The position numbers and the translations under genes were made by a program. From a virus: a DNA stretch of 25,857 bases. Where the stretch lies: positions 1 to 25,857 of the IMG/VR virus record IMGVR_UViG_3300030109_003902; one strand, given 5' to 3'. The notes under the pieces are model-generated. The model was given only the letters and a program-made list of their open reading frames with translations, was not told the DNA's origin and ran no database searches. This document shows positions 17,474 to 23,544 of the stretch, piece by piece (position 1 is the first letter of the stretch; the number at the start of each line of letters is the position of its first letter).

Positions 17474-17714
17474 ATGTTTGACTGTAATCATCCTGGCCTT
17501 ATCCGCTGGCGGATGTCTGCCGTTCACTGTCTTGAGCGCAGTAAGTGGTTTGTATCACACCCACCAAATCAATGAGTTGTCCGAGCAAATCGAGCGCAGT
17601 GCAGAAGGGCCGGGTGGGGGAACTCATAACCATGGCGTCTATCGAGCGTATGGGGGGACACGTCGCAGCATCAATTGGCGGGACACCGGGCTTCGACCTT
17701 ATATGTTACGTTAA
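17448..17714 (+). CDS. Candidate small lipoprotein overlapping the holin gene (o-spanin-like)
   Basis: A different frame from the holin, overlapping its last 26 bases, can encode up to 88 residues from a TTG at 17448. GGAG sits six bases upstream. The N-terminus is Lys/Arg-containing, followed by a hydrophobic core and LALSAGGC, a lipoprotein signal with an imperfect lipobox (Ala-Gly-Gly before Cys23). The later part (HQINELSEQIERS) is a short amphipathic helix. The last 39 codons overlap the next gene, so the C-terminal end may be fortuitous. Size, lipobox and overlap with lysis genes fit outer-membrane spanins (Rz1-like). Longer starts at 17406 or 17421 are possible. Function is inferred. 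Confidence 0.4.
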   Translation: MQRISAISKCLTVIILALSAGGCLPFTVLSAVSGLYHTHQINELSEQIERSAEGPGGGTHNHGVYRAYGGTRRSINWRDTGLRPYMLR

Positions 17715-18009
17715 TCAGAACTGGCACCGCGTCGAAGTAAAAAGCCGCAGCCATGCCGATAAGCGAAACAGCTATCAGTTCATGACGAGCAAAGGCCTTG
17801 AGGGCCGACGCATGATAAGCCAAAAAGACTGCGATATAATTGCGCTTTGCGCCCTCGATCTTCGACTGTGCCAATATTTTAATGTATCAGAAATCCGGGT
17901 GCTGCGCCGGCGCGTGGCAAAATCACAGTTTACTCTGGCCGCCGAAGCCAGGACTTTCCAGTCTGCGTTTGCGCTCTTAACTCCTCAATCTCATCCGCCG
18001 CAATGTTAA
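17599..18009 (+). CDS. PD-(D/E)XK nuclease-like protein
   Basis: Encodes about 136 residues from a GTG at 17599. This start gives the family-typical opening KGRVGELITMASIERMGG, with Glu8 in the first helix. GTPGFDLI supplies Asp33 and HRVEVKSR supplies Glu46 and Lys48, together the PD-(D/E)XK metal site. Such proteins occur in phages as resolvase-like or restriction-like nucleases. Starts upstream at 17545 or 17572 are possible but add Cys/Ser/Lys-rich residues that do not look conserved. No strong ribosome site is seen. The 3' end overlaps the convergent winged-helix gene by 80 bases, so the two transcripts would be antisense. Confidence 0.65.
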   Translation: MQKGRVGELITMASIERMGGHVAASIGGTPGFDLICYVNQNWHRVEVKSRSHADKRNSYQFMTSKGLEGRRMISQKDCDIIALCALDLRLCQYFNVSEIRVLRRRVAKSQFTLAAEARTFQSAFALLTPQSHPPQC

Positions 18010-18268
18010 AGAAATTTTCCTCAGGTGATGCCTTGTGTCCGTGATGCCGGAGCCAGGCCACAACGTCAAACCTGTTTGCGTCAGAGCGATGTGCCCACAG
18101 AGAAAACCCATTTTTGCGGAGCCGCTCAAGCATTAAATATGCAGACTGTCGGTCAACGCCAACCTCATCAGCTAGCTCTTGGCAAGTAGGATTGCGGCCA
18201 TTGGTTTGGTAATATTGATCGATGACATCCAGATAATGTTGTTGCCTGGCCGTTGGTTTATTTTGCAT
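17930..18268 (-). CDS. LexA-like winged-helix DNA-binding protein
   Basis: Encodes 112 residues. The ATG at 18268 has an AAAGGAG site seven bases upstream and is preferred over TTG at 18274. Residues about 5-62 resemble the DNA-binding domain of LexA-type regulators: TARQQHYLDVIDQYYQTNG, then PTCQELADEVGVDRQSAYLMLERLRKNG, quoted only in part. The C-terminal half (VVAWLRHHG and NFFNIAADEIEELRAQ) lacks the LexA Ser-Lys protease, so it cannot self-cleave in that way. The start overlaps the end of the exonuclease gene by 11 bases, suggesting coexpression. It may regulate the recombination/lysogeny block; targets are unknown. Confidence 0.65.
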   Translation of the reverse strand: MQNKPTARQQHYLDVIDQYYQTNGRNPTCQELADEVGVDRQSAYLMLERLRKNGFSLWAHRSDANRFDVVAWLRHHGHKASPEENFFNIAADEIEELRAQTQTGKSWLRRPE

Positions 18269-19241
18269 CACCAAACTCCTTTAGCCGCAGGGATTTGCTC
18301 CGCGATGCTGGCCGTGCAGCGACGGTATATTCTTTGCGCCCAGAAGACATGCCCCAGGTTACTTGCGTCCGTACCGCGCCATCCTCGTCACGCACATAGG
18401 CCTTTTCGTGTGGCCCCATCGCTTGCATGATGCTGGTTTGAAGTTCGCCAATTAATTTAGTGACGGACTTTTTAGCTTGTTGCGCGGCGGCAAGATCCCC
18501 AACCAGTTCGCTGGTGATATCATCCAGGTCGATAGTCTTTTCTGTTTCCAGGTTCGCAAATGTTTCCGCCGCGTCGTTCTCGCTGAACACCGGATAATTT
18601 TCAAGCTCACCTGTTAGCCCATACATATCGATCCGACGTTGAAAATCACAAACATCATCCTCAATTTTTTTGATGATTGCCGGCTCTGGCTCATACAAAA
18701 ATATTCGCAAGGTCGAGCCTTGATATAATACGCCAATAGCGGCCCACTTATATCCGCCGCAGGCCATCAGGCCTTGCACCTGTATCGGCCCCCTATAATC
18801 GGCAGGCTCATCTTCTGCAAAAGCATTCGTGCTTTTAGCTTCGAGCACACCCATGCCATCCAGCGTGATTTGATCTTGGCCTACCACATAGATGCCGCTG
18901 TTAATGTCTGTGGTAAATGTCAAGTCGTTACCATCGGCGCGGCCATCTAGGCTGCCCTCAAGCTGCACAGTGGGATGGATCAGCGGCTCGGTGATCTCGA
19001 GTTCCGCATCGCGCACCTTTAACCTGTTGACCATTTCATTGAGGATTGCGCCCTCATGGACGTTGCCCCAGGCGGCTTGCTCTGACGGCGCGAAGTCACT
19101 GCGCTTTTCACCATCGCCGGCCCTGATTGATTTACGGAGTTCATCGTTTGGAGTGCTCCAGTTTGATTTGCCCATTAGTGCAGGCAATCTGGAGCAACTC
19201 ATCTTTGCGTCATCGGTAATTTTGCCTATATAATCTTTCAT
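18258..19241 (-). CDS. YqaJ/lambda-exonuclease-like viral recombination nuclease
   Basis: Encodes 327 residues. The ATG at 19241 is chosen over GTG at 19250 because it lies one base after the stop of a small upstream frame (TGA-C-ATG), which suggests coupled translation. The YqaJ signature is present: WGNVHE with Glu63, LEGSLDG with Asp99, VLEAKST with Glu134 and Lys136, and IQVQGLMACGG with Gln154/Gln156. These enzymes resect double-stranded DNA ends to give 3' tails for single-strand annealing. The C-terminal part (about residues 210-327) is helical and charged. A partner annealing protein is not seen; the SSB-like protein near 24358 is the nearest functional companion. Confidence 0.8.
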   Translation of the reverse strand: MKDYIGKITDDAKMSCSRLPALMGKSNWSTPNDELRKSIRAGDGEKRSDFAPSEQAAWGNVHEGAILNEMVNRLKVRDAELEITEPLIHPTVQLEGSLDGRADGNDLTFTTDINSGIYVVGQDQITLDGMGVLEAKSTNAFAEDEPADYRGPIQVQGLMACGGYKWAAIGVLYQGSTLRIFLYEPEPAIIKKIEDDVCDFQRRIDMYGLTGELENYPVFSENDAAETFANLETEKTIDLDDITSELVGDLAAAQQAKKSVTKLIGELQTSIMQAMGPHEKAYVRDEDGAVRTQVTWGMSSGRKEYTVAARPASRSKSLRLKEFGDAK

Positions 19242-19242
19242 G

Positions 19243-19335
19243 TCAGGCACCGAATGCGATTAGATATAGAACTAAAATAAACATGCAGCCAGCGAAGGCT
19301 GTCGTCTCTGCAAGGATTGTTAAAAATCGTTTCAT
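19243..19335 (-). CDS. 30-residue membrane peptide upstream of the exonuclease
   Basis: A short frame starts with ATG at 19335, about ten bases after GGAG on the minus strand, and ends one base before the exonuclease ATG. The peptide begins MKRFLTILAE and continues with one hydrophobic helix containing FAGCMFILVLYLIAFG. The positive N-terminus and single helix fit an inner-membrane microprotein. No homologue is known to me. It may be a real peptide or a translational leader whose reading delivers ribosomes to the exonuclease start. The start codon lies against one copy of the CTGTAGTCACT repeat. Confidence 0.4.
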   Translation of the reverse strand: MKRFLTILAETTAFAGCMFILVLYLIAFGA

Positions 19336-19519
19336 CTGTAGTCACTCCATAGTTAAACATGATTAAAACTGATGAGGTTTTAGTGACTACAAACTAGATA
19401 AGTGGTTGTTTTTACTGGGTTGTTACAGTCCTACCGGGGTCGCCACTACCCTAATATTACTTAATAAAAACAACGCATTAGTATTCTGTAGTCACTTTGT
19501 TGTTTTAGCTGTAGTCACT
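19336..19519. other. attP: Probable attP region with integrase arm-type repeats
   Basis: The segment at the 3' end of the integrase gene holds four copies of an 11-bp motif CTGTAGTCACT or its core. Direct copies lie at 19336-19346, 19486-19496 and 19509-19519. An inverted nine-base copy (AGTGACTAC) lies at 19382-19390. The last copies overlap the end of the integrase coding region and include its TGA. They flank the tRNA-like core described separately. Repeated short sites on both sides of a core are the known layout of tyrosine-integrase attP sites. That these are bound by this integrase is inference. Confidence 0.6.
19428..19445 (+). other. Candidate att core resembling a tRNA 3' end
   Basis: The 18 bases GTCCTACCGGGGTCGCCA read as the end of a tRNA: two T-loop bases, five T-stem bases (CCTAC), seven acceptor bases (CGGGGTC), discriminator G and CCA. 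The bases just upstream (GGGTTGTTACA) do not pair to make a T-stem, so this is not a whole tRNA. Phages that integrate into tRNA genes carry exactly such a 3' fragment in attP. I cannot name the tRNA. The reading depends on the host carrying a tRNA with acceptor 5' strand GACCCCG. Confidence 0.45.
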
Positions 19520-20604
19520 TTTAGTTTTGCAAGCCCTCCTATTGCAAGTTTTTTGTTGTCTGCCATCTCTGTGTAAAGTTGCGCGGTGGCCGTATCATTC
19601 CAGCCAAATATAGCTAGCAACTCTTTTTCCGTCGCGCCGTTTTCTGCGAGCATTGCCGCGCCTGCCTTACGCACTCCGTGAGGAGATAGCCCTGCCGGCA
19701 TATTTGCCGCTCTGCAAATCTTTCTAAACCAATTCCCAAAACTATCTGGGCTTTCAAACGGCTTGCCACTTCGGGTAGCTAGCCAGGTTAATCCGACAAT
19801 GGTGCTAGCTTCTTGGTATGCCTCAATGGCTTCAGCCAACTCAGGTCGCATTGGTATAATTATGGTTTTAGGATGCGCCTGGCCGGCGGCGTCAACCTTA
19901 TCGCGGTTCTTCTTTTGAACGAAAGTGATAAGCCCATCTTCTACATTTCTCGGACCTAAATAAATAACATCGCTGCGTCTTGCGCCTGTACAAATCAATA
20001 ACATCATTGCCAAATACTCTCGGGTGCCAAGCGGATAAAATTCTAAAAACTGTTGCCGCTCAGTTTCCGACCAGGTTCTATGCCCAGTGCTGCCATCTGG
20101 TTTTGTTTTGATTGGCATTTTAGAAACGCCCGCGCATGGGTTATGTCTTATAATTTTTTGCTGAACCGCCCAATTGAATAAAGCATGTAAATCCTTCAGC
20201 CGGTTATTGGCTGCTGATGGTAGGTTGCGTTTTTTATCTCTGATTCTTTCGACGCCAATTGCATCAAGCTGGTCAATGTTCAAATGTCCTACGCTATCGA
20301 GGTACTGCTCAAAGCGTTTTTGCTTGTTTGTTTTTGTGACCGGGGCAAATGCTGACCACCTATCTGATTGCTTATATTTTGCATACAACCAGTTTAGGCT
20401 TCGCTCCAAAACAATACCCGTCTCCGCGCTTAGTTCCGCTTCTTGTTTCATTTGAGCGGCAGCATACTGCATCATAAACTCGGGGCTGTTCACTGGCCGC
20501 GCGGTCAACTCGATACCCTTCAGCTTGCGGTTTCTGCGATAATAAATTTTGAGATTGCCGCGCCGGTCTTTGTACTGATTTAAATATTTTAGCTCTACCT
20601 TCAT
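19492..20604 (-). CDS. int: Tyrosine recombinase (phage integrase)
   Basis: Encodes 370 residues with the full tyrosine recombinase layout. The N-terminal part (about 1-65) contains an arm-binding-like beta region (KYLNQYKDRRGNLKIYYRR). The core-binding domain spans about 65-160. In the catalytic domain, Arg209 lies in TGARRSD, a Lys at 231/232 in FVQKKN, His309 and Arg312 in SPHGVRKA, Trp335 in FGWND, and the nucleophile Tyr344 in LYTEM. All catalytic residues are present, so the enzyme should be active. The start ATG overlaps the stop of the excisionase-like gene (ATGA). It is expected to recombine attP, just beyond its 3' end, with a host site. Confidence 0.92.
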   Translation of the reverse strand: MKVELKYLNQYKDRRGNLKIYYRRNRKLKGIELTARPVNSPEFMMQYAAAQMKQEAELSAETGIVLERSLNWLYAKYKQSDRWSAFAPVTKTNKQKRFEQYLDSVGHLNIDQLDAIGVERIRDKKRNLPSAANNRLKDLHALFNWAVQQKIIRHNPCAGVSKMPIKTKPDGSTGHRTWSETERQQFLEFYPLGTREYLAMMLLICTGARRSDVIYLGPRNVEDGLITFVQKKNRDKVDAAGQAHPKTIIIPMRPELAEAIEAYQEASTIVGLTWLATRSGKPFESPDSFGNWFRKICRAANMPAGLSPHGVRKAGAAMLAENGATEKELLAIFGWNDTATAQLYTEMADNKKLAIGGLAKLKVTTAKTTK

Positions 20605-20825
20605 ATGGTGTGCCAGGGATTACCCGCTGGCTCTCCTCGTTTGGGCAAGCGATCAAAGCAATCATCGATCTCGGACCGATCCCAAACCACGCGGTTGCGG
20701 CTGGCTTGCCGAGGCTGAGGCATTTGACGCAGACTAACCAGGCGGTCAAATGTGCTTGGGCTGACGCCTAAATATAAAGCGGCGTCTGTTCTGGATAGGC
20801 CTCGCGGTGTGATGTTTGCTTTCAT
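20601..20825 (-). CDS. Excisionase-like helix-turn-helix protein
   Basis: Encodes 74 residues from the ATG at 20825. A longer frame to 20999 would run through the palindrome array and is rejected. The sequence is a MerR/AlpA-type HTH_17 domain: GLSRTDAALYLGVSPSTFDRL, quoted in part, a turn, then RVVWDRSEIDDCFDRLP, the common RxxWxRxEID ending. Small proteins of this kind next to an integrase act as recombination directionality factors or as regulators of int. Its stop overlaps the integrase start, so the two are cotranslated. The ribosome site before the ATG is weak. The palindrome array begins 36 bases upstream. Confidence 0.75.
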   Translation of the reverse strand: MKANITPRGLSRTDAALYLGVSPSTFDRLVSLRQMPQPRQASRNRVVWDRSEIDDCFDRLPKRGEPAGNPWHTI

Positions 20826-20860
20826 GCTTGCTAAGTTAATATAAAAATTGCATTTGTGAA

Positions 20861-20919
20861 GCGTCACGTTGGCACTTTGGTTGCGCCACCGTGGCACCTT
20901 GGTTGCGCCACCGTGGCAC
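20861..20919. repeat. Palindrome array, cluster A (three 15-bp sites, 22-bp period)
   Basis: Three 15-base imperfect palindromes start at 20861, 20883 and 20905: GCGTCACGTTGGCAC, then two identical copies of GCGCCACCGTGGCAC. They are separated by seven-base spacers TTTGGTT and CTTGGTT. The full unit repeats every 22 bases, about two DNA turns, so bound dimers would lie on the same face. The cluster is directly upstream of the excisionase-like gene. Confidence 0.9.
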
Positions 20920-20992
20920 AATAGTTGAAAATGTGTGTTGTTAGTTCTCAATCGGTTAGCCGTTTCGTCAGTGCATTCATAGTATGTTTTTT
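20920..20992. promoter_or_regulatory. Spacer between the two palindrome clusters, candidate promoter region
   Basis: This 73-base segment separates clusters A and B and has no palindrome copy. The start-to-start distance between clusters is 132 bases, exactly six 22-base units, so the register is kept. On the minus strand it contains TTGAGA near its middle followed at a long 19-base distance by AACTAT, a weak sigma70-like pair aimed at xis and int. Calling a promoter here is tentative. Confidence 0.3.
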
Positions 20993-21051
20993 GTGCCACC
21001 GTGGCACTTTGGTTGCGCCACCGTGACGCTTTGGTTGTGCCACGGTGGCGC
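20993..21051. repeat. Palindrome array, cluster B (three 15-bp sites, 22-bp period)
   Basis: Three more copies start at 20993, 21015 and 21037: GTGCCACCGTGGCAC (a perfect palindrome around its centre base), GCGCCACCGTGACGC and GTGCCACGGTGGCGC. The spacers are both TTTGGTT. The cluster ends five bases from the stop of the winged-helix gene. Together the six copies form an operator-like or iteron-like array between that gene and xis/int. Confidence 0.9.
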
Positions 21052-21056
21052 TAGCT

Positions 21057-21716
21057 TTATTTTTTTTTGTGATCATCGTCGACCAGCTGGAGCATCGTAT
21101 GTAACCGGCTTGGTTTGGCGCGGCGAAATTTTTCGTCGTCTTTTTGGAGAAGCGCCGTGTCGAGTAAGCTATAAAAGGAGTGCAGCATCAAATAGAGCTG
21201 GTAGGTTTGTTCGTTTAATAGCAAACGATGCAGATTTTCGAGCTGATGATGCAGGGCTGCCTGTGTGTATTCATAAACGCCTTTTTTCGTCTTGGTAAAA
21301 ACACCTTCTCCCACGGCGTCAACAAAATACCGATTCAATGTTCTTTGGCTGATTTCAAATTTTTCTGCTTGTTGCAAAACCGAGCCAGCGGTGATTTCTT
21401 CATCTTCGCAATACATCATCAATATAACGCGGCTGATCGTAAGAAATTTTGTATTCCGGCCCGCGAAACTCATAAATTTATTAACTGGTGCATGTCTCCG
21501 GCGTTGTGCGACCGACAAATTATAGCTTGTGGTTGCATGGTGCATCTTCCATCTCAGCTTTTTAACAATAGCAAAGATTTCCGCCAGATGATCGTTGTCA
21601 ATATCCGCATATTTGTTTGGCATTTCCACGCTGTTAAGCAAAGCTTCGCGGGCTTCCACCCCGGCCTTCTTTTTTAACAGCTCACTCATCACTCCATCAG
21701 TAATCTTGTCACTCAT
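21057..21716 (-). CDS. Winged-helix DNA-binding protein next to the palindrome array
   Basis: Encodes 219 residues. The ATG at 21716 overlaps the serine recombinase stop by ATGA and is preferred to an upstream frame starting at 21782. Residues about 92-155 look like a MarR-type winged helix: LTISRVILMMYCEDEE, a recognition-helix region EISQRTLNRYFVDAV, then a wing with GVFTKTKKGVYEY. Residues 1-90 are basic and helical (QRRRHAPVNKFM), and the C-terminal 65 residues are helical, probably a dimer surface. It ends in a Lys tract. A dimeric winged-helix protein five bases from six palindromic sites is a natural candidate to bind them, as repressor, partition or replication factor. That link is inference; the family is not firmly recognised. 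Confidence 0.6.
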   Translation of the reverse strand: MSDKITDGVMSELLKKKAGVEAREALLNSVEMPNKYADIDNDHLAEIFAIVKKLRWKMHHATTSYNLSVAQRRRHAPVNKFMSFAGRNTKFLTISRVILMMYCEDEEITAGSVLQQAEKFEISQRTLNRYFVDAVGEGVFTKTKKGVYEYTQAALHHQLENLHRLLLNEQTYQLYLMLHSFYSLLDTALLQKDDEKFRRAKPSRLHTMLQLVDDDHKKK

Positions 21717-22426
21717 TTGATTTTCCTTCCTATCAATTTTTCGTACCTGGTAATCACGTTTTTGACGTTCGACGGGTGCCACTCAGTGTTTTTCCTCGCC
21801 GTCTTCTGGCCTCGGGCCATCAGGCCTTTGGCAATTTGCTGTAGGGTTTCGCACCCATATTTTTGCAATTCCTCGATAAGCGGACCAACCTCAAGCGCGA
21901 ATTTATCAGCCTTGGCTATGCGTTCTTTGCTTGCCAGCTTGCTAATCTTTTTCGGATCCCGGGCGCCCAGCTTGACGCCTCGCGCTTTCGCCGCAGCCAA
22001 CGCGTCTTTTGTCCGTGCCCCGATAATGTTGGCCTCATACTCGGCAACATTCGCCATCAGCTGTAGAATAAATTTATTCTGGGCCGGGTTGGACATCTGC
22101 GGAATGTCACAGAAAATAATGTCGACATTGCTGTCTAATATTCGCGTCAGGAAACCCAGGTTACGGGTGATCCGGTCAACCTTCGCCGCGACCAGGGTGG
22201 CCCCCTCGGCCTGGCACACCTCGATTGCCTTTTGAAGTTCGGGCCGGTCGCGCATAACTTTTCGGCCAGACTCTATTTCCGTGAACTCACCGATTAGCTC
22301 CCAATCGCCGCCGTTTAAATGCTGCCTCACGGTTTCCTGTTGCGCCTCGAGGCCAAGGCCTGATTGCCCCTGGCGCTGCGTACTCACGCGGTAGTAGGCA
22401 ACGAATTTCCCGCTATGTGGTGTCAT
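21713..22426 (-). CDS. Serine recombinase (resolvase/invertase family)
   Basis: Encodes 237 residues. The N-terminal catalytic domain is complete: YYRVST with Arg13 and the nucleophile Ser15, then AAKVDRITRN with Asp84, Arg85 and Arg88. A conserved long helix follows (QLMANVAEYEANIIGARTKD, about 120-145). The C-terminal part carries ARGQKTARKNTEWHPSNVKNVI, shown partly, which matches the Gly-x-x-T...W-x-x-x-x-V DNA-binding tail of this family. The enzyme could resolve multimers, invert DNA, or act on the host genome. No pair of crossover sites is identified in the window. It is coupled to both neighbours by ATGA overlaps. Confidence 0.88.
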   Translation of the reverse strand: MTPHSGKFVAYYRVSTQRQGQSGLGLEAQQETVRQHLNGGDWELIGEFTEIESGRKVMRDRPELQKAIEVCQAEGATLVAAKVDRITRNLGFLTRILDSNVDIIFCDIPQMSNPAQNKFILQLMANVAEYEANIIGARTKDALAAAKARGVKLGARDPKKISKLASKERIAKADKFALEVGPLIEELQKYGCETLQQIAKGLMARGQKTARKNTEWHPSNVKNVITRYEKLIGRKIK

Positions 22427-22620
22427 TCGCTTGCCCCCGTTTCTTCCCGGTGAATAAGATCAATTGCGTCTTCTCGACTGTCACAAATTTCAATTACAGT
22501 GCCACCGTCAGGCGCAGCGTTTCCGTATCCGTCAAATGCGCTTAACACCACCCAAGAAACCTTGCCGTCTATTCCAGTTATCCTTTCAAGTAGGCAATCT
22601 TTAATTTTTTCTTTAGCCAT
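22423..22620 (-). CDS. Small protein of unknown function (65 aa)
   Basis: Encodes 65 residues from the ATG at 22620, preceded by a GGGGG-type ribosome site; a longer start at 22647 would overlap the protease gene and is less likely. The sequence is acidic and compact with a beta-like centre (KVSWVVLSAFDGYG) and a terminal helix (SREDAIDLIHREE). I do not recognise it. It sits between the metalloprotease and the serine recombinase in a tightly packed operon. Confidence 0.6.
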   Translation of the reverse strand: MAKEKIKDCLLERITGIDGKVSWVVLSAFDGYGNAAPDGGTVIEICDSREDAIDLIHREETGASE

Positions 22621-22630
22621 AATTCCCCCT

Positions 22631-23260
22631 TTAGGCTGCCGCTGCAAAGAGCGGCAAACCGATTAACTCTAATGGTGCGCGTGTCTTTTTGCTAGGTAGC
22701 GGCACAATCTTTGCCACTGGCTTGTATGCGCCCGACGCAACGTAGGCATTCCGCAGCACTCTATATATAGCCTGCCACCTCTTACCGTGAACGCGGTCGC
22801 CGGTGCCATACTCTATGCCGGCAATCGATACCGCGCCGGCGGTGAAATCAATGGCGTGAGCAATTTCGTGGCAAAGCAATGCCGCCATCGGTGCCCGCGT
22901 GTCGCTAGGATCGCCTAGCAGTCTGCCAATCTCGGGGTCATCGTTGATGCTTGCATATTCTTCCCAGGTTGCAAGCCCCGCGTCGGCGTTCTTGAGCCGC
23001 TGCAAAGCCCGAGTTCGCCTTGGGCAAGGCCGGCTTTGCTCCCAGGACTTAACAGCTTTAGCGGTGACATCATCCGGCGTTGTGTCCCAGCCGATACCCA
23101 ACGGGATACTGATGAACGGATAGCCACCGCGCTTGCCGCCGCAAGGGATACCACGGCCATTCCGCAACTTCACTTTAAGCTTGCCGGGCCAGTCGCTATC
23201 GACCAGCCCCTTCGCTACGGCAATATTAGAAATGCTTCGGATCATTTTGTTAATGTTCAT
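22631..23260 (-). CDS. SprT-like zinc metalloprotease-family protein
   Basis: Encodes 209 residues. CHEIAHAIDF supplies the HExxH zinc site (His131, Glu132, His135), and HGKRWQAIYR (His158) is the probable third ligand, as in SprT/Spartan-like zincins. The domain spans about residues 100-172. The N-terminal 60 residues are basic and Gly-rich, and the C-terminus is Pro/Lys-rich. Phage proteins of this type have no settled role. In this operon, next to DNA-binding and recombinase genes, cleavage of a DNA-bound protein or a repressor is possible but unproven. The start shares one base with the previous stop (TAATG). Confidence 0.75.
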   Translation of the reverse strand: MNINKMIRSISNIAVAKGLVDSDWPGKLKVKLRNGRGIPCGGKRGGYPFISIPLGIGWDTTPDDVTAKAVKSWEQSRPCPRRTRALQRLKNADAGLATWEEYASINDDPEIGRLLGDPSDTRAPMAALLCHEIAHAIDFTAGAVSIAGIEYGTGDRVHGKRWQAIYRVLRNAYVASGAYKPVAKIVPLPSKKTRAPLELIGLPLFAAAA

Positions 23261-23544
23261 TACGCGGCCCCCGCTTTTTCGATTGCCGCTAAAGTTGCCC
23301 GTGCGCTTGGGCAGATTCTTATTTTAGTCCCTTCACAAAACCCAAAATTTTCTGAGTAATAATGGGCGCGAGAAATGAAATCTCCCATCGTTTCCTCGGC
23401 GGTTTCCCCCTCACAATAATACTCATTAGCAGCCTTGCTGGTGTCGATGAAGTAGTGTGCTTTCGTCTCCCTAATGATTGGCGGAACTAATGTCTCGCAC
23501 ATTACGCAATCATCATAGAAAACTTTTGGTATACGAATAATCAT
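23260..23544 (-). CDS. Hypothetical protein (94 aa)
   Basis: Encodes 94 residues with four Cys (CVMCETL, YYCEG, FGFCEG, RICPS, five Cys in all counting both in the first motif), a beta-type N-terminus (MIIRIPKVFYDD) and an acidic middle (EGETAEETMGDF). CxxC in the first motif could bind a metal, but no full zinc motif is evident. No family is recognised. It overlaps both neighbours by one base (TAATG), which supports a real gene in the operon. Confidence 0.55.
   Translation of the reverse strand: MIIRIPKVFYDDCVMCETLVPPIIRETKAHYFIDTSKAANEYYCEGETAEETMGDFISRAHYYSENFGFCEGTKIRICPSARATLAAIEKAGAA

Noticed and set aside
1-18009. Phage-type (T7-like RNA polymerase) promoters among the structural genes
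   Set aside because: I found no repeated promoter-like sequence in the few short gaps, and most genes overlap.
19421-19445. Complete tRNA gene
   Set aside because: Only the 3' part matches; the upstream bases do not form a T-stem, anticodon arm or acceptor 5' strand.
20826-20999. N-terminal extension of the excisionase-like protein
   Set aside because: The extension is encoded by palindrome cluster A and the spacer, lacks domain character, and the HTH domain begins properly at the ATG at 20825.
20861-21051. CRISPR array
   Set aside because: The repeats are 15 bp with nearly constant 7-base spacers, so there are no unique spacers and no cas genes nearby.
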